A DNA stretch of 43,841 nt from Pseudomonadota bacterium (GCA_018823135.1 JAHJJF010000081.1:1-43841), one strand, 5' to 3'. Shown: positions 8,680 to 20,244, numbered from the stretch's first letter. Program-made: numbers and translations. Notes: a model not told the origin generated them from the sequence alone.

Positions 8680-9894
8680 ATGGACGGAAGACGATTCATA
8701 GTGGCGGGAAGCCTGATCGACGGCAGCGGCGCCGAGGCGCGCCGGAATGTCTTTCTGGCGGTGCAGAGCGGCATTATCACCGCCATTGGCTCCGCAGCAG
8801 ACCTGCCTTGCCCCAACGGCACGGCAGTGGATGATTTTTCGCACTGTACCATTGTGCCGGCGCTGGTGGACTGCAGCGTTTCCCTGGCGCGCTCTCCCTC
8901 GGTGGACGCGCAGGTGCGCCTGGCCGCCGAAGAGGCCGGCATTGCGCAAAAGGCCGCCCTGCTGGAGCGGCATATCAGTTACTGCCATATGCACGGGGTG
9001 TTGGGGGTGGCTGAATGCGAAGATATATCCGACGTGCTGGAACATTACCAGAGGGAGAGGGCGTCGGGGGGCATGATTGACATCCGCACCCCCGCTGCTT
9101 TCAGTGGGACCGGGGATGATTGTGCCGCTGGCATTCCGGCAGGAGGCGATTATCTGAAGATCCATTATTCCCCTGATATTGATAATGAGGACGCCGCCCC
9201 GGTTCGCCTCACCCTTGAAAACCTGCGCGGCATTCTGCAGCACAGGGGCCAGAGAAAGGCGGTGGTGGTGGCCAATGGCCGGCAACCGGTGGAAGAGGCC
9301 CTTGTGGCGGGCTGCGATGCCATTGAACAGGGATACGGCATGGGCGAAGCCAATCTCCGGGAAATGGCCTCCCGTGGTGTGTTGTGGATACCCGGCGTCC
9401 TGCGGGCCAGGAATGCATTGTTAAGTGCAGGCTCCGGCGGCAGCGTCTGCTGCCGTTTTTCCCTGCGTTATGTGGCGCCGGGAAAGGCGGACCCCGGGGC
9501 CGAGGCGTTCTGGAAAAAGGCCCTTGCCGGGCAACTGGCGCAACTGCGTCTGGCCAGGAAATTGGGAGTGAAAACGCTTATCGGGTCCGGGGCCGGAAGT
9601 GTCGGCATCCTCCATGGCGAATCCATGGTGGAGGAGATGAAATTGTTTATCAAGGCCGGTTATCCACTGGCGGAGGCAATGTGCTGCGCATCGGAGAATG
9701 GCGTCAGGTTTTTCGGGATGGAGAAACTGGGAGTCCTCAAGAAGGGGCGGGCGGCGACATTCCTGATCACCAGGGGATCGGTGCAGCAGCTGCCAAGGAA
9801 ACTCGCCTATCTGGAGGGTATCTATGTGGACGGCGCACCCAACATGGCATACAGCAAAAATCCTGTCAAGGCGCCGCAATCGGTGCGGCATTGA
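8680..9894 (+). CDS. Amidohydrolase-fold protein lacking the usual metal ligands
   Basis: A 404-residue protein with the overall layout of imidazolonepropionase-like amidohydrolases: an N-terminal beta sandwich with IVAGSLIDGSG, the strand leading into PALVD (60-64), and the C-terminal LGVLKKGRAATFLI. The metal ligands are replaced: HxH after PxLxD is S66/S68; the histidine normally in VxxHA is N199 in VVVANG; the histidine of IEHG is Q217 in IEQG; and the aspartate of GxDAG is G304 in GSGAG. K160 is kept. It is therefore probably a non-catalytic or repurposed member. By eye its GC is higher than the flanking genes. It is convergent with katG across a strong terminator. The ATG at 8680 has only a weak ribosome-binding site. 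Confidence 0.8.
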   Translation: MDGRRFIVAGSLIDGSGAEARRNVFLAVQSGIITAIGSAADLPCPNGTAVDDFSHCTIVPALVDCSVSLARSPSVDAQVRLAAEEAGIAQKAALLERHISYCHMHGVLGVAECEDISDVLEHYQRERASGGMIDIRTPAAFSGTGDDCAAGIPAGGDYLKIHYSPDIDNEDAAPVRLTLENLRGILQHRGQRKAVVVANGRQPVEEALVAGCDAIEQGYGMGEANLREMASRGVLWIPGVLRARNALLSAGSGGSVCCRFSLRYVAPGKADPGAEAFWKKALAGQLAQLRLARKLGVKTLIGSGAGSVGILHGESMVEEMKLFIKAGYPLAEAMCCASENGVRFFGMEKLGVLKKGRAATFLITRGSVQQLPRKLAYLEGIYVDGAPNMAYSKNPVKAPQSVRH

Positions 9895-9904
9895 GTAAAA
9901 TCAA

Positions 9905-9955
9905 GGGGTGGGATTGTTATCCTTACCTGACTGCCAAGGATAAGAATCCCGCCCC
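9905..9955. terminator. Strong bidirectional terminator between the amidohydrolase-like gene and katG
   Basis: Arms at 9905-9924 and 9936-9955 form a 20-bp stem around an 11-base loop: GGGGTGGGATTGTTATCCTT pairs with AAGGATAAGAATCCCGCCCC, with only minor mismatch. It sits 10 bp after the plus-strand stop and about 70 bp after the katG stop on the other strand, so it can serve both convergent genes. Confidence 0.8.
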
Positions 9956-10025
9956 ATCGATGTTTTATTCTCTCATGGGGTAGTTCATTTTATGCCAGAA
10001 ATCCCCGAAGACTTTTATCCTGCCA

Positions 10026-12697
<2,672 letters not shown>

Positions 12698-12806
12698 TCA
12701 TGAGTCGGTCAAGTAATTTTGTTAATGTTATGAGGGGGGCTTGAGGATCAAAGGGCCTGGGGGGAGGGGCAGGGTGGCTGTATCGGCTTGCCTTTGGCGA
12801 ACTTTT

Positions 12807-12830
12807 GATGAAATCATCAGTGATTTCATC
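12807..12830. repeat. Perfect 10-bp hairpin upstream of the perR remnant
   Basis: GATGAAATCA and TGATTTCATC around the loop TCAG. It starts with the same GATGAA as the hairpin at 12270-12297. The two sit on either side of the regulator fragment. Confidence 0.5.
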
Positions 12831-13059
12831 GCGTGATTGAATGCAACCTTTTAATTTTGGGAGGAGTACATTTTCCTGTCGCGACTTTCGGAGTTTCGCA
12901 GAGCTCGTTTACCTCGAAGTCTCGCTTATCTGCGAGTCCTGCACTAATTCAGCAGTTTATTTATTTGAGAGATCTCTTCCACTCTATTCTTGACAATTAA
13001 CTGCTGACAATCTTGCAAACCATATTATCCTGCCATTCCCCAATAATGCTGAAATGTTC

Positions 13060-13076
13060 GTGAGAAATGCGGGCTA
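13060..13076 (-). repeat. Right copy of the 17-bp inverted repeat
   Basis: Exact reverse complement of 8197-8213. Its outer edge contains the TAG stop codon of the adjacent lipid kinase gene, so the boundary lies at the very end of that gene. Confidence 0.65.
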
Positions 13077-14015
13077 CTCCACCAGGCTCTGAAAACAAAT
13101 AATTTGCACGGCGCCTGGACAGATTGAAAGCGAAGCCGGGGTTTTTCCGAACAGGTCGCCGTCCACCTCCACGATGACTGGCGGGTTGCTGTGCACCTCG
13201 ACAGTTTTTTCTGTGAAATACGAAACCCCAGGCTCCCTGATGTGCGCCCCTGAAGCAATGCGCGGAAATAACCTGGTGATGATTTTCAGCCTCGACAGAG
13301 ACGGCACCACCGTGATATTCAGCTGGCCGTCATCGGTGATGGCCCCCGGCGACATCCGCATGCTGCCGCCGGACACCCATTCGGCATTGCCGGCAATAAC
13401 CATATAGATGCGTTCATCAAATTTCCGGTTTCCGGTGCGGATGGTCATGTGTGGCGCCCGGTAGACGAAAATCTGCAGGAATGTGGTCAGGAAGTAGGCT
13501 CCTTTCGGGCCGAGTAACCGCTTCATCCAGGGCCTCATCATGGAATTCGCAGAAAAACCGACGCAACCGAAGAGGAACCCGTAGCCGTGTCTCTGCACTC
13601 CGTCATGGCTGGAATCGATTCTCACCAGATCGAAAGACCTGGCATGTCCGACCTGCAGGGCAGCCACTGCATCCTTAACAGAGAAGATGCCGATTTCGCG
13701 GCCGATATCGTTTCCTGTGCCGCAAGGAATTAAAGCCACCCTGGGCTTCATGCCCTGCCGGTCCATGATCCCGGATATCACTTCTCTCGCCGTTCCGTCT
13801 CCACCCACGGCGGCAATTATGTCGCAGCCGTTGCGGGCTGCGGCAATCTCCCGGGCATGTCCTGGTTTTTCTGTAATAATTATCTGATCAGGATTGATGG
13901 GCGCGGGCCATATTGCCCTGAAGCTTTCCCAGGTTTTGGCTCCGGACCCACCTTGCGCAGCAGGATTAACGATGTAGAGGACATTATCCATTTTTCTTTT
14001 CACATTTGTATTCAT
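13074..14015 (-). CDS. Diacylglycerol kinase family lipid kinase (YegS/DgkB-like)
   Basis: About 313 residues from the ATG at 14015. The DAGK catalytic domain opens with LYIVNPAAQGGSG, has the nucleotide-binding signature VGGDGTAREV (GGDGT at about 71-75) and PCGTGNDIGREIG, and the beta-sandwich C-terminal half ends VEVDGDLFG, where the VDGE-like motif lies. It would phosphorylate diacylglycerol or a related lipid with ATP at the membrane. The start is uncertain: the open frame extends 26 codons upstream, and another ATG lies 8 codons inside; none has a strong ribosome-binding site. The stop lies in the 17-bp repeat that bounds the katG segment. Confidence 0.85.
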   Translation of the reverse strand: MNTNVKRKMDNVLYIVNPAAQGGSGAKTWESFRAIWPAPINPDQIIITEKPGHAREIAAARNGCDIIAAVGGDGTAREVISGIMDRQGMKPRVALIPCGTGNDIGREIGIFSVKDAVAALQVGHARSFDLVRIDSSHDGVQRHGYGFLFGCVGFSANSMMRPWMKRLLGPKGAYFLTTFLQIFVYRAPHMTIRTGNRKFDERIYMVIAGNAEWVSGGSMRMSPGAITDDGQLNITVVPSLSRLKIITRLFPRIASGAHIREPGVSYFTEKTVEVHSNPPVIVEVDGDLFGKTPASLSICPGAVQIICFQSLVE

Positions 14016-14443
14016 ACTTAAGAAGCCAGGAGGAAGGTGTCTGAATCCGGAATGGGAACAAACTTCAAAAAGAGATTGAATGCATTTCCGCATACTGCAT
14101 TCTGACTGCTGACTACTGATACCCCGTGGCTCGGAGTCCTTGTTTTCCTGCCGCGGGGCAGTTCATTTTTTCACTTTGTATCTTTGCAGCTCTGTGCCTC
14201 AAGCTCTGGGCTTTTCAGTTGACCCTGCTCCTCTAAGACACTCCGGTGTTCATCGACTAGATAAAAGGATGGATGAAGATCGGAAATCAGCAATAAAAAC
14301 GAATAAAATTATTTGGTTGTCAGGATATTGCCCATTTGTCCGGCCTGACCCTGATCCCCTTTTCATGATTTATTTTTATGCCCCTTGGGCCACCCCAACG
14401 TCCCCTTGGGCCCGTCCCCTTGGGCCACGTCCCTTGGGCCGCA
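14016..14443. other. Intergenic region with no gene, containing a short repeat array
   Basis: No open frame here has a ribosome-binding site or recognisable product. The distal part carries the CCCTTGGGCC array (14382-14440) and a 16-base match to the start of the window at 14343-14358. Confidence 0.6.
14382..14440 (+). repeat. Four copies of CCCTTGGGCC
   Basis: Exact 10-base copies at 14382-14391, 14403-14412, 14417-14426 and 14431-14440, with steps of 21, 14 and 14 bases. They end four bases before the 3' end of the histidine kinase gene (14444), so they lie just downstream of it. Confidence 0.8.
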
Positions 14444-15886
14444 TTAAACATTAACAGGTCTGGTGTCTGCTGAAACAGGGAGAAGTTTAATTGTTTTGAG
14501 AGGCAGTTCGAGCGTTACCGTGGTCCCGATACCTGAACGACTCTCAACAATGATTGAACCACCATGACTGTCAATGATTCTTTTAACAGAGTACAGGCCA
14601 AGCCCCGTTCCCCTTGCCATGTGTTTTGTATGGCTAAGCCGAGTAAATGGTTTAAAGAGCAGGGGGATCTGATCATGCTCAAAACCAATTCCTTCGTCCT
14701 TGACTGAAAGTTGAGCCAGGTTGCCTCTTCGATGGAGGCTTACAGAAACAAGAGATTCTTGATTGCTGTATTTAACCGCGTTAGAAATCAAATTGGCAAG
14801 GACACGCTCCAGGCGTTGTGCATCACCCATGATCGGACAATTGCAGTCGCAATCACAAGCATACACCAGACGATGTGTGGTGATCAACGCCGTTTGTTTT
14901 TCCATTATAGTCCTGACAAGATCTTCTAGCTGCAGCTCTATTATTTCAAATGAAAAACTGCCGTCTTCAATATGCACTGCATCCATCATCTCATGGATAA
15001 GTTCTTCAACGAAATCGATTTGATCAATGATCCGCTCCAGCAGTGGCATTTGTTCTTCAAACGAAAATTGCTTCTTTTTCATTCTTCTTGCCGTTGCACC
15101 GATCAGCACCAGTGGATTTTTCAAATCGTGAGCAAGTGTGGCAATAACATGCCGTTTTTCCTGCTGAAGGGAAGCAATGCTTTCAGCCATTTCATTAAAC
15201 GCCCGGCTTAATATGCCCAATTCATCTTCGCGACAGATCGCGATTTTAACATCCAGTTCTCCCTGTCCAAAGCGGACTACAGTGCTGCGAATCGATGAAA
15301 CGGGGATGATAATGCGTTTCACCAGCTGAACTGCGCCCAGAGCCATGGTTAAGAAAACAAAAATGATCAGTCCCAAGGAACAGCGGTCCACCAACCTGTT
15401 AAGCCGGTCGCTCCTGCTCATTGTTGCAGTCATCTGTGCCCGATTCAATTCCCTGTATGCCTCCACTGCTGCTAGCAATTCATTGGTGCTTCGGGACAAC
15501 ACCGTCAAATCGGCAGGCATATCGGCTGATGCCTGGAGGCGGAACTGGGTGTAAGATTTGTTTATTCTGTCTATATGATCGTCTTCAACGGTCGAGGTGC
15601 TTGTCTTCGGTAGTTGTAATAACAGCGTGTCTAAGGCGTCAAAGATCGGTTTTCTCATAAGAAGAAAATGGTCATCGCCAGTTTTACGCCAAAGAAGCTC
15701 TTCCCTCCGTTCTTTGAGTATGGACGCTTCCATGATGTGAGCCGCCTCGATAGCCTTCGAATCGACGAGAATACGAACCGTCATTGACTGTAACTGGTTT
15801 GTACTCAGAATAAGGGAGATAACAAGAACAAGAAAACAGGCCAACAGTCCACACATCAATATCCAAATGAATTTTTTGATACTCAT
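14444..15886 (-). CDS. HAMP-domain sensor histidine kinase with Cys cluster
   Basis: A 480-residue membrane kinase. TM1 is about 6-28 and TM2 about 171-190, enclosing a helical periplasmic sensor of some 140 residues. HAMP follows (about 190-243), then the phosphorylation box LAHDLKNPL with H253, N box NLISNAVKYSN, G1 DEGIGF and G2 GTGLGLYSVKRI. Between the dimerisation helices and the N box is CDCDCNC (C344, C346, C348, C350), which is not a usual part of this ATPase fold. No receiver or regulator gene is next to it; a membrane Cys4 protein lies 112 bp upstream on the same strand and may be co-transcribed. The target is unknown. Confidence 0.9.
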   Translation of the reverse strand: MSIKKFIWILMCGLLACFLVLVISLILSTNQLQSMTVRILVDSKAIEAAHIMEASILKERREELLWRKTGDDHFLLMRKPIFDALDTLLLQLPKTSTSTVEDDHIDRINKSYTQFRLQASADMPADLTVLSRSTNELLAAVEAYRELNRAQMTATMSRSDRLNRLVDRCSLGLIIFVFLTMALGAVQLVKRIIIPVSSIRSTVVRFGQGELDVKIAICREDELGILSRAFNEMAESIASLQQEKRHVIATLAHDLKNPLVLIGATARRMKKKQFSFEEQMPLLERIIDQIDFVEELIHEMMDAVHIEDGSFSFEIIELQLEDLVRTIMEKQTALITTHRLVYACDCDCNCPIMGDAQRLERVLANLISNAVKYSNQESLVSVSLHRRGNLAQLSVKDEGIGFEHDQIPLLFKPFTRLSHTKHMARGTGLGLYSVKRIIDSHGGSIIVESRSGIGTTVTLELPLKTIKLLPVSADTRPVNV

Positions 15887-15998
15887 GACAGTTACACTCG
15901 GAAAAGTTCACATGAAATACGTTGCAATAGACCGCAGCCCCGAAGGGACGTAGAAGATTAAGGGAATGTCCACAAAACATAATCAGCATGTTCGGTTA

Positions 15999-16550
15999 TC
16001 ACTTGATTAATCCCGCCTCTGTCATTGCTTTCATGGCGCATTCCGGACAGTAGCCGTGCGAAAATAAGGTAGCAGAATGGCTTGAAATATAAGATTCAAT
16101 GTGCTGCCAACCGCCCTCTTTATCGCGAATTTTCTTACAGACACAGCAAATGGACAGAAAGCTTTCAAGTATTTTAATTTCAGATACCGCTTTTTGTAAA
16201 TCCGCTGTTTTTCTTTTTTCAGATTGATATAACATATTAATTTTATTCACCAGCCAACTGATCAACACAAAAGAACTAAGCCGAATCAATGTATTCCATA
16301 CAATAAAAATATTTGATGAATAAATATGACCCGACAACTTGTCGGCAAAGAACCAAACAAGTGCACAGATTATTGAAAAAGCAATTCCCAGTTCAATTCC
16401 GAAAAATAAAGCTGCAAGGCACAACGGTATGAAATAAAATACAAAGAAATTAAGTTCGAATCCTGTTCGCAAGTCAATCAATCCGAGTATGAATATGGAC
16501 AATATAATTATGAGTAATAAAAATGTTTTTTTATACACTTGCATTTCCAT
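15999..16550 (-). CDS. 4-TM sensor-like protein with C-terminal Cys4 module
   Basis: A 183-residue protein. Residues about 9-102 form four to five membrane segments resembling the MASE-like membrane sensors found at the N-terminus of GGDEF and kinase proteins. A short coiled coil (about 104-128) leads to a C-terminal module, about 130-175: C135-x2-C138, IRD, G-x-W148, IESYI, HS, FSH165, then C168-P-E-C171. The same module ends the DUF3365/PAS protein at 40868-42628 (26 of 44 positions identical by hand alignment). No kinase, cyclase or DNA-binding domain is present, so the Cys4 module stands in the output position; it probably binds zinc or senses redox (inference). Confidence 0.75.
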   Translation of the reverse strand: MEMQVYKKTFLLLIIILSIFILGLIDLRTGFELNFFVFYFIPLCLAALFFGIELGIAFSIICALVWFFADKLSGHIYSSNIFIVWNTLIRLSSFVLISWLVNKINMLYQSEKRKTADLQKAVSEIKILESFLSICCVCKKIRDKEGGWQHIESYISSHSATLFSHGYCPECAMKAMTEAGLIK

Positions 16551-16700
16551 GGTTGTCTTATCCTGCTGTTGTTACTCATTAGGAATCAAGCATTTGTGTC
16601 TCACGCTATCGACTTCAGTCGAGAGTCGTTGGCTTGATGTTTTTTCAACTCAGAAAGTTCAGATCCTAATCTGCTGCGAATAAGTTATTATACCGTTTTT

Positions 16701-16729
16701 GGATAATTCTTGAGTATTTCGGAAACAGG
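16701..16729 (+). repeat. Copy 2 of the 29-bp dispersed repeat
   Basis: Matches 2475-2503 at 26 of 29 positions, same orientation. It lies between the Cys4 membrane protein and tlpA, in a 279-bp gap with no other clear feature. Confidence 0.6.
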
Positions 16730-16829
16730 GTGACACGACTAAAAAATCGTGCTTCCGGAAAGTCGGATTCAGGAAAGCAAACTTCATATTGCTGATTATC
16801 TGTAAGACGTTGGGGATGGTGCAATATCC

Positions 16830-17342
16830 TTACTGGTTTATTAAATTCGTCAGCATCTGATGGATCTGAGGAGAGGCCCATTGTGCCGGGCCGATGAATT
16901 TTTCCCGAAGCACCCCCTGCTTATCAATGATGAATGTTTCCGGGACTCCGGTGAGGCCATAGGCCTTGCCCGCCTCATTTTTTGGATCTGTAAGAATTGG
17001 AAATGTCGTGCCGACCCTCTTGGTGAAAACATCGGCAAGGCCCGGATCATCATTGTAAAGGATTGCCAGCATCTTGAATCTGTCGGCAGGCATGGAGGTG
17101 TAAAGGGTCTGCATGGAAGGCATTTCCTCCCGGCAGGGCGGGCACCAGGTGGCCCAGAAATTAACAAATACCACCTGACCCTTGAGATCGGATAACTTCC
17201 AGGTCTTGCCGTCCAGATCAAAAAGGGTAAAGTCCGGGGCCGGTTTGCCGATTTCGGCAACACCGGGCTGTTTTGCATTCTGACCGCAGGAAACAAGCAG
17301 GAGCAATAATACTATCAACAGGATTGGGAATATTTTTTTCAT
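16830..17342 (-). CDS. TlpA/ResA-like thioredoxin-fold lipoprotein
   Basis: 170 residues from the ATG at 17342 (an in-frame GTG ten codons upstream is less likely, since this ATG starts a canonical MKK signal). The lipobox LLVSC places the lipidated cysteine at residue 19. The AhpC/TSA-Redoxin fold has the active site WCPPC at 66-70 and the cis-proline region GVPETF. Such proteins reduce the CXXCH cysteines of apocytochromes c or other envelope thiols. It is the last gene of a dsbB-dsbA-tlpA operon, next to the multiheme NrfHA genes, which fits a role in cytochrome c maturation. Confidence 0.9.
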   Translation of the reverse strand: MKKIFPILLIVLLLLLVSCGQNAKQPGVAEIGKPAPDFTLFDLDGKTWKLSDLKGQVVFVNFWATWCPPCREEMPSMQTLYTSMPADRFKMLAILYNDDPGLADVFTKRVGTTFPILTDPKNEAGKAYGLTGVPETFIIDKQGVLREKFIGPAQWASPQIHQMLTNLINQ

Positions 17343-17384
17343 AATCTGTCCGTGAATATTTTGGTAAACCACAAGAGCAGTTTT

Positions 17385-18041
17385 TTATTTTCCGTAGGTT
17401 GCGAGCACTTCGCCTTCAACCAGATCACGTAGTTGCTGGTAGCCGAAATTTACCAGCGGTTTGCCGTTTACAAAAAATCCGGGAGTTTTTCTGACGTTAA
17501 GGGTCTGGGCGTCGGCAAGATCCTGCTCAATAATTTTTACGATCTGCGGATCATTCATATCTTTTCGGATCTGCTCAAGATCGAGTCCTGCCCGGGGCAG
17601 GTATTTCCAGACCAGAGCCGGCTGAGGATTATGGTGGCTTGCCCAGTATTGCTGGCTCTGGAACATGACATTGAGTGTCTCCCAGTATTTGTCCTGATTT
17701 CTTGCGGCTTCAAGTATTTTCACAAAATAATCCGCCCCCTGATGGAACGGCGCATAGCGGATAACCAGCTTGATTTTTCCGGGATGTTCGGCCATGAGTT
17801 TTTTGACGAAAGGACTGAAGGCGCTGCAGGTTTCACAGGCAGGATCCATGAATTCGACAAGGTAGACCTGCGCATCATCATCGCCCAGAGTCTGCGAATG
17901 TTCGCGGACAAAGGTCGAGGCATTCTCCTGGGCCAGAAAGCCGATTTTTTTACTCTGCCGGTTTTGAAAATATTTCCCCCCGACCGCAAACGCCACAATC
18001 AGGACAATTGCGGTAATTATAAACAGCAGATGATTTTTCAT
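17385..18041 (-). CDS. DsbA-family thiol oxidase, membrane-anchored
   Basis: 218 residues with one N-terminal membrane anchor or uncleaved signal (about 4-22), then a DsbA-like thioredoxin fold with the active site CETC at 69-72 (preceded by FMDPA) and the cis-Pro loop KTPGFFVNG. It would introduce disulfides into exported proteins. It overlaps the DsbB-like gene by 4 bp (ATGA), so the pair is translationally coupled and very likely forms an oxidase couple. tlpA follows after 42 bp. Confidence 0.9.
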   Translation of the reverse strand: MKNHLLFIITAIVLIVAFAVGGKYFQNRQSKKIGFLAQENASTFVREHSQTLGDDDAQVYLVEFMDPACETCSAFSPFVKKLMAEHPGKIKLVIRYAPFHQGADYFVKILEAARNQDKYWETLNVMFQSQQYWASHHNPQPALVWKYLPRAGLDLEQIRKDMNDPQIVKIIEQDLADAQTLNVRKTPGFFVNGKPLVNFGYQQLRDLVEGEVLATYGK

Positions 18042-18475
18042 GAAGTAGTTCTCCTTTTAAGCATGATGAGTAATCCCAGGATTACTGAAAACGACAGGAA
18101 TGAAAGCAGGGGAATGGTTACAAAACCGAACAGGTTCAAAAGGTCGTCTGTACAGGAAACACCCTGCTGGCAGGGCTGGATGCTTTCCGGAATCACCCCG
18201 TAAAACAGCAGATTATGATACAAAGCAATACACCATCCTGCCCCGGCCAGCGGCAGGGTATATTTAACAACATTCTTCTCAAAAGGAAAGAGCCCGAAAG
18301 GCAGAATCAGAACAAGCGGAAATAAACATATTCGTTGATACCAGCACAGAACACACGGGGGAAGCTCCATGAAATGACTGAAGAATATGCTGCCCAGGGC
18401 GGAAACGGCAGCAAGCAGCCAGCAGAGAAAAAGAATGGTCCAATTGGAATTTGATGGCTGATCGGTATGAGTCAT
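18038..18475 (-). CDS. DsbB/BdbC-like quinone-dependent disulfide reductase
   Basis: 145 residues with four membrane helices (about 13-33, 47-66, 70-90 and 115-139). The first redox pair is C41-V-L-C44 in the loop after TM1, and the second pair is C102 and C108 in PCQQGVSC in the second loop, as in DsbB. It would reoxidise the adjacent DsbA and pass electrons to quinone. It is the first gene of the dsbB-dsbA-tlpA operon. The family is firm; short BdbC forms have the same length. Confidence 0.9.
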   Translation of the reverse strand: MTHTDQPSNSNWTILFLCWLLAAVSALGSIFFSHFMELPPCVLCWYQRICLFPLVLILPFGLFPFEKNVVKYTLPLAGAGWCIALYHNLLFYGVIPESIQPCQQGVSCTDDLLNLFGFVTIPLLSFLSFSVILGLLIMLKRRTTS

Positions 18476-18666
18476 GAGTGAATCTTTTTCAGGAAGGGGG
18501 TTTTTGGATTAAGGAGCGGAATTGTGGTTGTGGTTCAAGAAACTTTTTTTATCTGAATTTCGCAGACACCTTAACACATGATGACCGCTCCGGCACTGAG
18601 AATTTTCCGGACAGCCGCGGGATTTTTTTGGGTGACTGATTTTATTGTTTCCATCGGCCGTGAGAT

Positions 18667-18705
18667 ACAAAAGACTCCCCATGCAATACATAAGGAGTCT
18701 TTTGT
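18667..18705 (-). terminator. Terminator downstream of nrfA
   Basis: A perfect 12-bp stem, ACAAAAGACTCC with GGAGTCTTTTGT (18667-18678 and 18694-18705), 15-base loop. It lies 18 bp past the nrfA stop and separates nrfHA from dsbB. Confidence 0.75.
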
Positions 18706-18723
18706 AAACAGAATTGTTCCGGA

Positions 18724-20226
18724 TTAATTGTACGAGGTTTTAAAAGCCATGCCCTCGCGTGTTTTTGGATCATAAAGGCCTTTTTTCGTTGCCTCTTCAA
18801 TCCATTCTTTTCGCAAGGTGTTCAGGAAAGTTTCTTTTTCTGTAACCAGTTGCGTGAAAGGCAATCCGGTTATAACCTGGGCTTTTTCCTTGGTTGAAAA
18901 ATCCGGGGCCTGATAATCACCTGCTTTGTATTTTGCTAAAACGGTGCGTAATTTGACCCGCGCATCCTGGCCCTTATTGATTGCTGAACCCAGGATTCTC
19001 AGGGTTTCCTCAGGTGCATGGAAAAAGGAACCATGACTGGCGATTGAATAATCCCATCGCCATTGGGCATGCCTGATATCCTGGAGGATTTCCTTCATTT
19101 CCGCGTCAGATGCACCAAGATCCCAGGCCCTGCCGGCTTCAAGATGTGCTTTGGCGATTACCTCCGTTGCGGTTTTGTTGAGTTCATCTTTTCTTTCCAG
19201 CTTTTTGGCAATCGTCTCCCGAAGTGTTTTCTCATCAGAACCATGGCAGTTCAGACAGGTGTTGGCTACATGATCAAGGGGGCTGTCGACATTGTGGGAG
19301 GAATATTTAACCCCGCCTTCCCGGACATATGGCATGTGGCAATCAGCGCAGGCCACGCCATTAAGCCCGTGGGCGCCGGTTTTGAACATTTCATAACCCG
19401 GATGCTGGGCTTTAAGCATCGGTGTTTTGCTGATTTTATGGGTCCAGTCAGAAAAATTCCTGTCGTCATAATATTTTTCCATGGCCTCAACGCTTAAACC
19501 GTTTTCCCATGGAAAAGTTACAACGCCTGCCTCTTGCTTATTGCCATCCGCATCAGTCCATTCGGTTTTTTTAAAATAGTATTCGGAGTGACACTGCGCG
19601 CACACAAGGGTTCTGTAATCCTGGTGTGTTGCGTCGGCAACCTTGAGGCTGCCTTCCAGATCCAGCGCCCGTTTAAGGAAATCCCGGGTGATCGTCAGCT
19701 TCATGGTCTTGTTGTCATGGCAGTCAGCACACCCCACCGGATTTACAATCTCGCTGCCGTGCCGCGCCCATTTGCCGGTGAAAAAATCGTTCTCGCCGAT
19801 TTTATCAATAAGCCTCGGAACATCAGGAGACTTGCAGGTCCAGCATGCGGTTGGCATGGGGCCGGTCTTGGCGTCCACCGGAGCGCCGGTTCTCAAGGTG
19901 TTAATGTTGTCCTCAAGCATGTAATGATGGCCGCGGGGTGCATTGTAATCCTTGGAAAAACCATAGCCGGCCCACATGACCACCAGGGCCGGATTTTTTT
20001 TGAGCATGTCGGTTATTTCATCGCTTTTTCTGGTCTGCAGGTATGAATCGTACTGACGCGGATAATGCTTTCCCCACTCGGCACTCTTTGATTCCAGTCG
20101 TTTGATTTCCGGCACTGCATTGATCGCCTTTTGTTCGGCCTTGTTTTCATTGATTGAAACTGCAAGTAAAAACAACGGAACAATGACCGCCACTGAAACA
20201 ATTGTAAGCATTGTTGTTTTTTTCAT
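18724..20226 (-). CDS. nrfA: Cytochrome c nitrite reductase catalytic subunit NrfA
   Basis: A 500-residue periplasmic pentaheme enzyme that reduces nitrite to ammonia with six electrons. The catalytic heme site is C128-W-T-C131-K132 (the diagnostic CxxCK), with four CxxCH sites at 166-170, 209-213, 293-297 and 324-328. Active-site residues appear as R98 (in APRGHH), Y216 (in CHSEYY) and H275 (in KAQHPGYE); E215, K272 and Q274 fit the calcium site. The signal peptide is about residues 1-25. GAGGG precedes the ATG. nrfH lies 18 bp upstream in the usual nrfH-nrfA order. Confidence 0.98.
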   Translation of the reverse strand: MKKTTMLTIVSVAVIVPLFLLAVSINENKAEQKAINAVPEIKRLESKSAEWGKHYPRQYDSYLQTRKSDEITDMLKKNPALVVMWAGYGFSKDYNAPRGHHYMLEDNINTLRTGAPVDAKTGPMPTACWTCKSPDVPRLIDKIGENDFFTGKWARHGSEIVNPVGCADCHDNKTMKLTITRDFLKRALDLEGSLKVADATHQDYRTLVCAQCHSEYYFKKTEWTDADGNKQEAGVVTFPWENGLSVEAMEKYYDDRNFSDWTHKISKTPMLKAQHPGYEMFKTGAHGLNGVACADCHMPYVREGGVKYSSHNVDSPLDHVANTCLNCHGSDEKTLRETIAKKLERKDELNKTATEVIAKAHLEAGRAWDLGASDAEMKEILQDIRHAQWRWDYSIASHGSFFHAPEETLRILGSAINKGQDARVKLRTVLAKYKAGDYQAPDFSTKEKAQVITGLPFTQLVTEKETFLNTLRKEWIEEATKKGLYDPKTREGMAFKTSYN

Positions 20227-20244
20227 TACTCACCCTCTCTTTTG

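Noticed and set aside
14140-14454. A 104-codon plus-strand frame
   Set aside because: It ends in the CCCTTGGGCC array, giving a Pro/Trp/Ala/Arg-rich tail, and has no ribosome-binding site.
18509-18691. A 60-codon minus-strand frame between nrfA and dsbB
   Set aside because: It starts inside the nrfA terminator hairpin and has no protein-like features.
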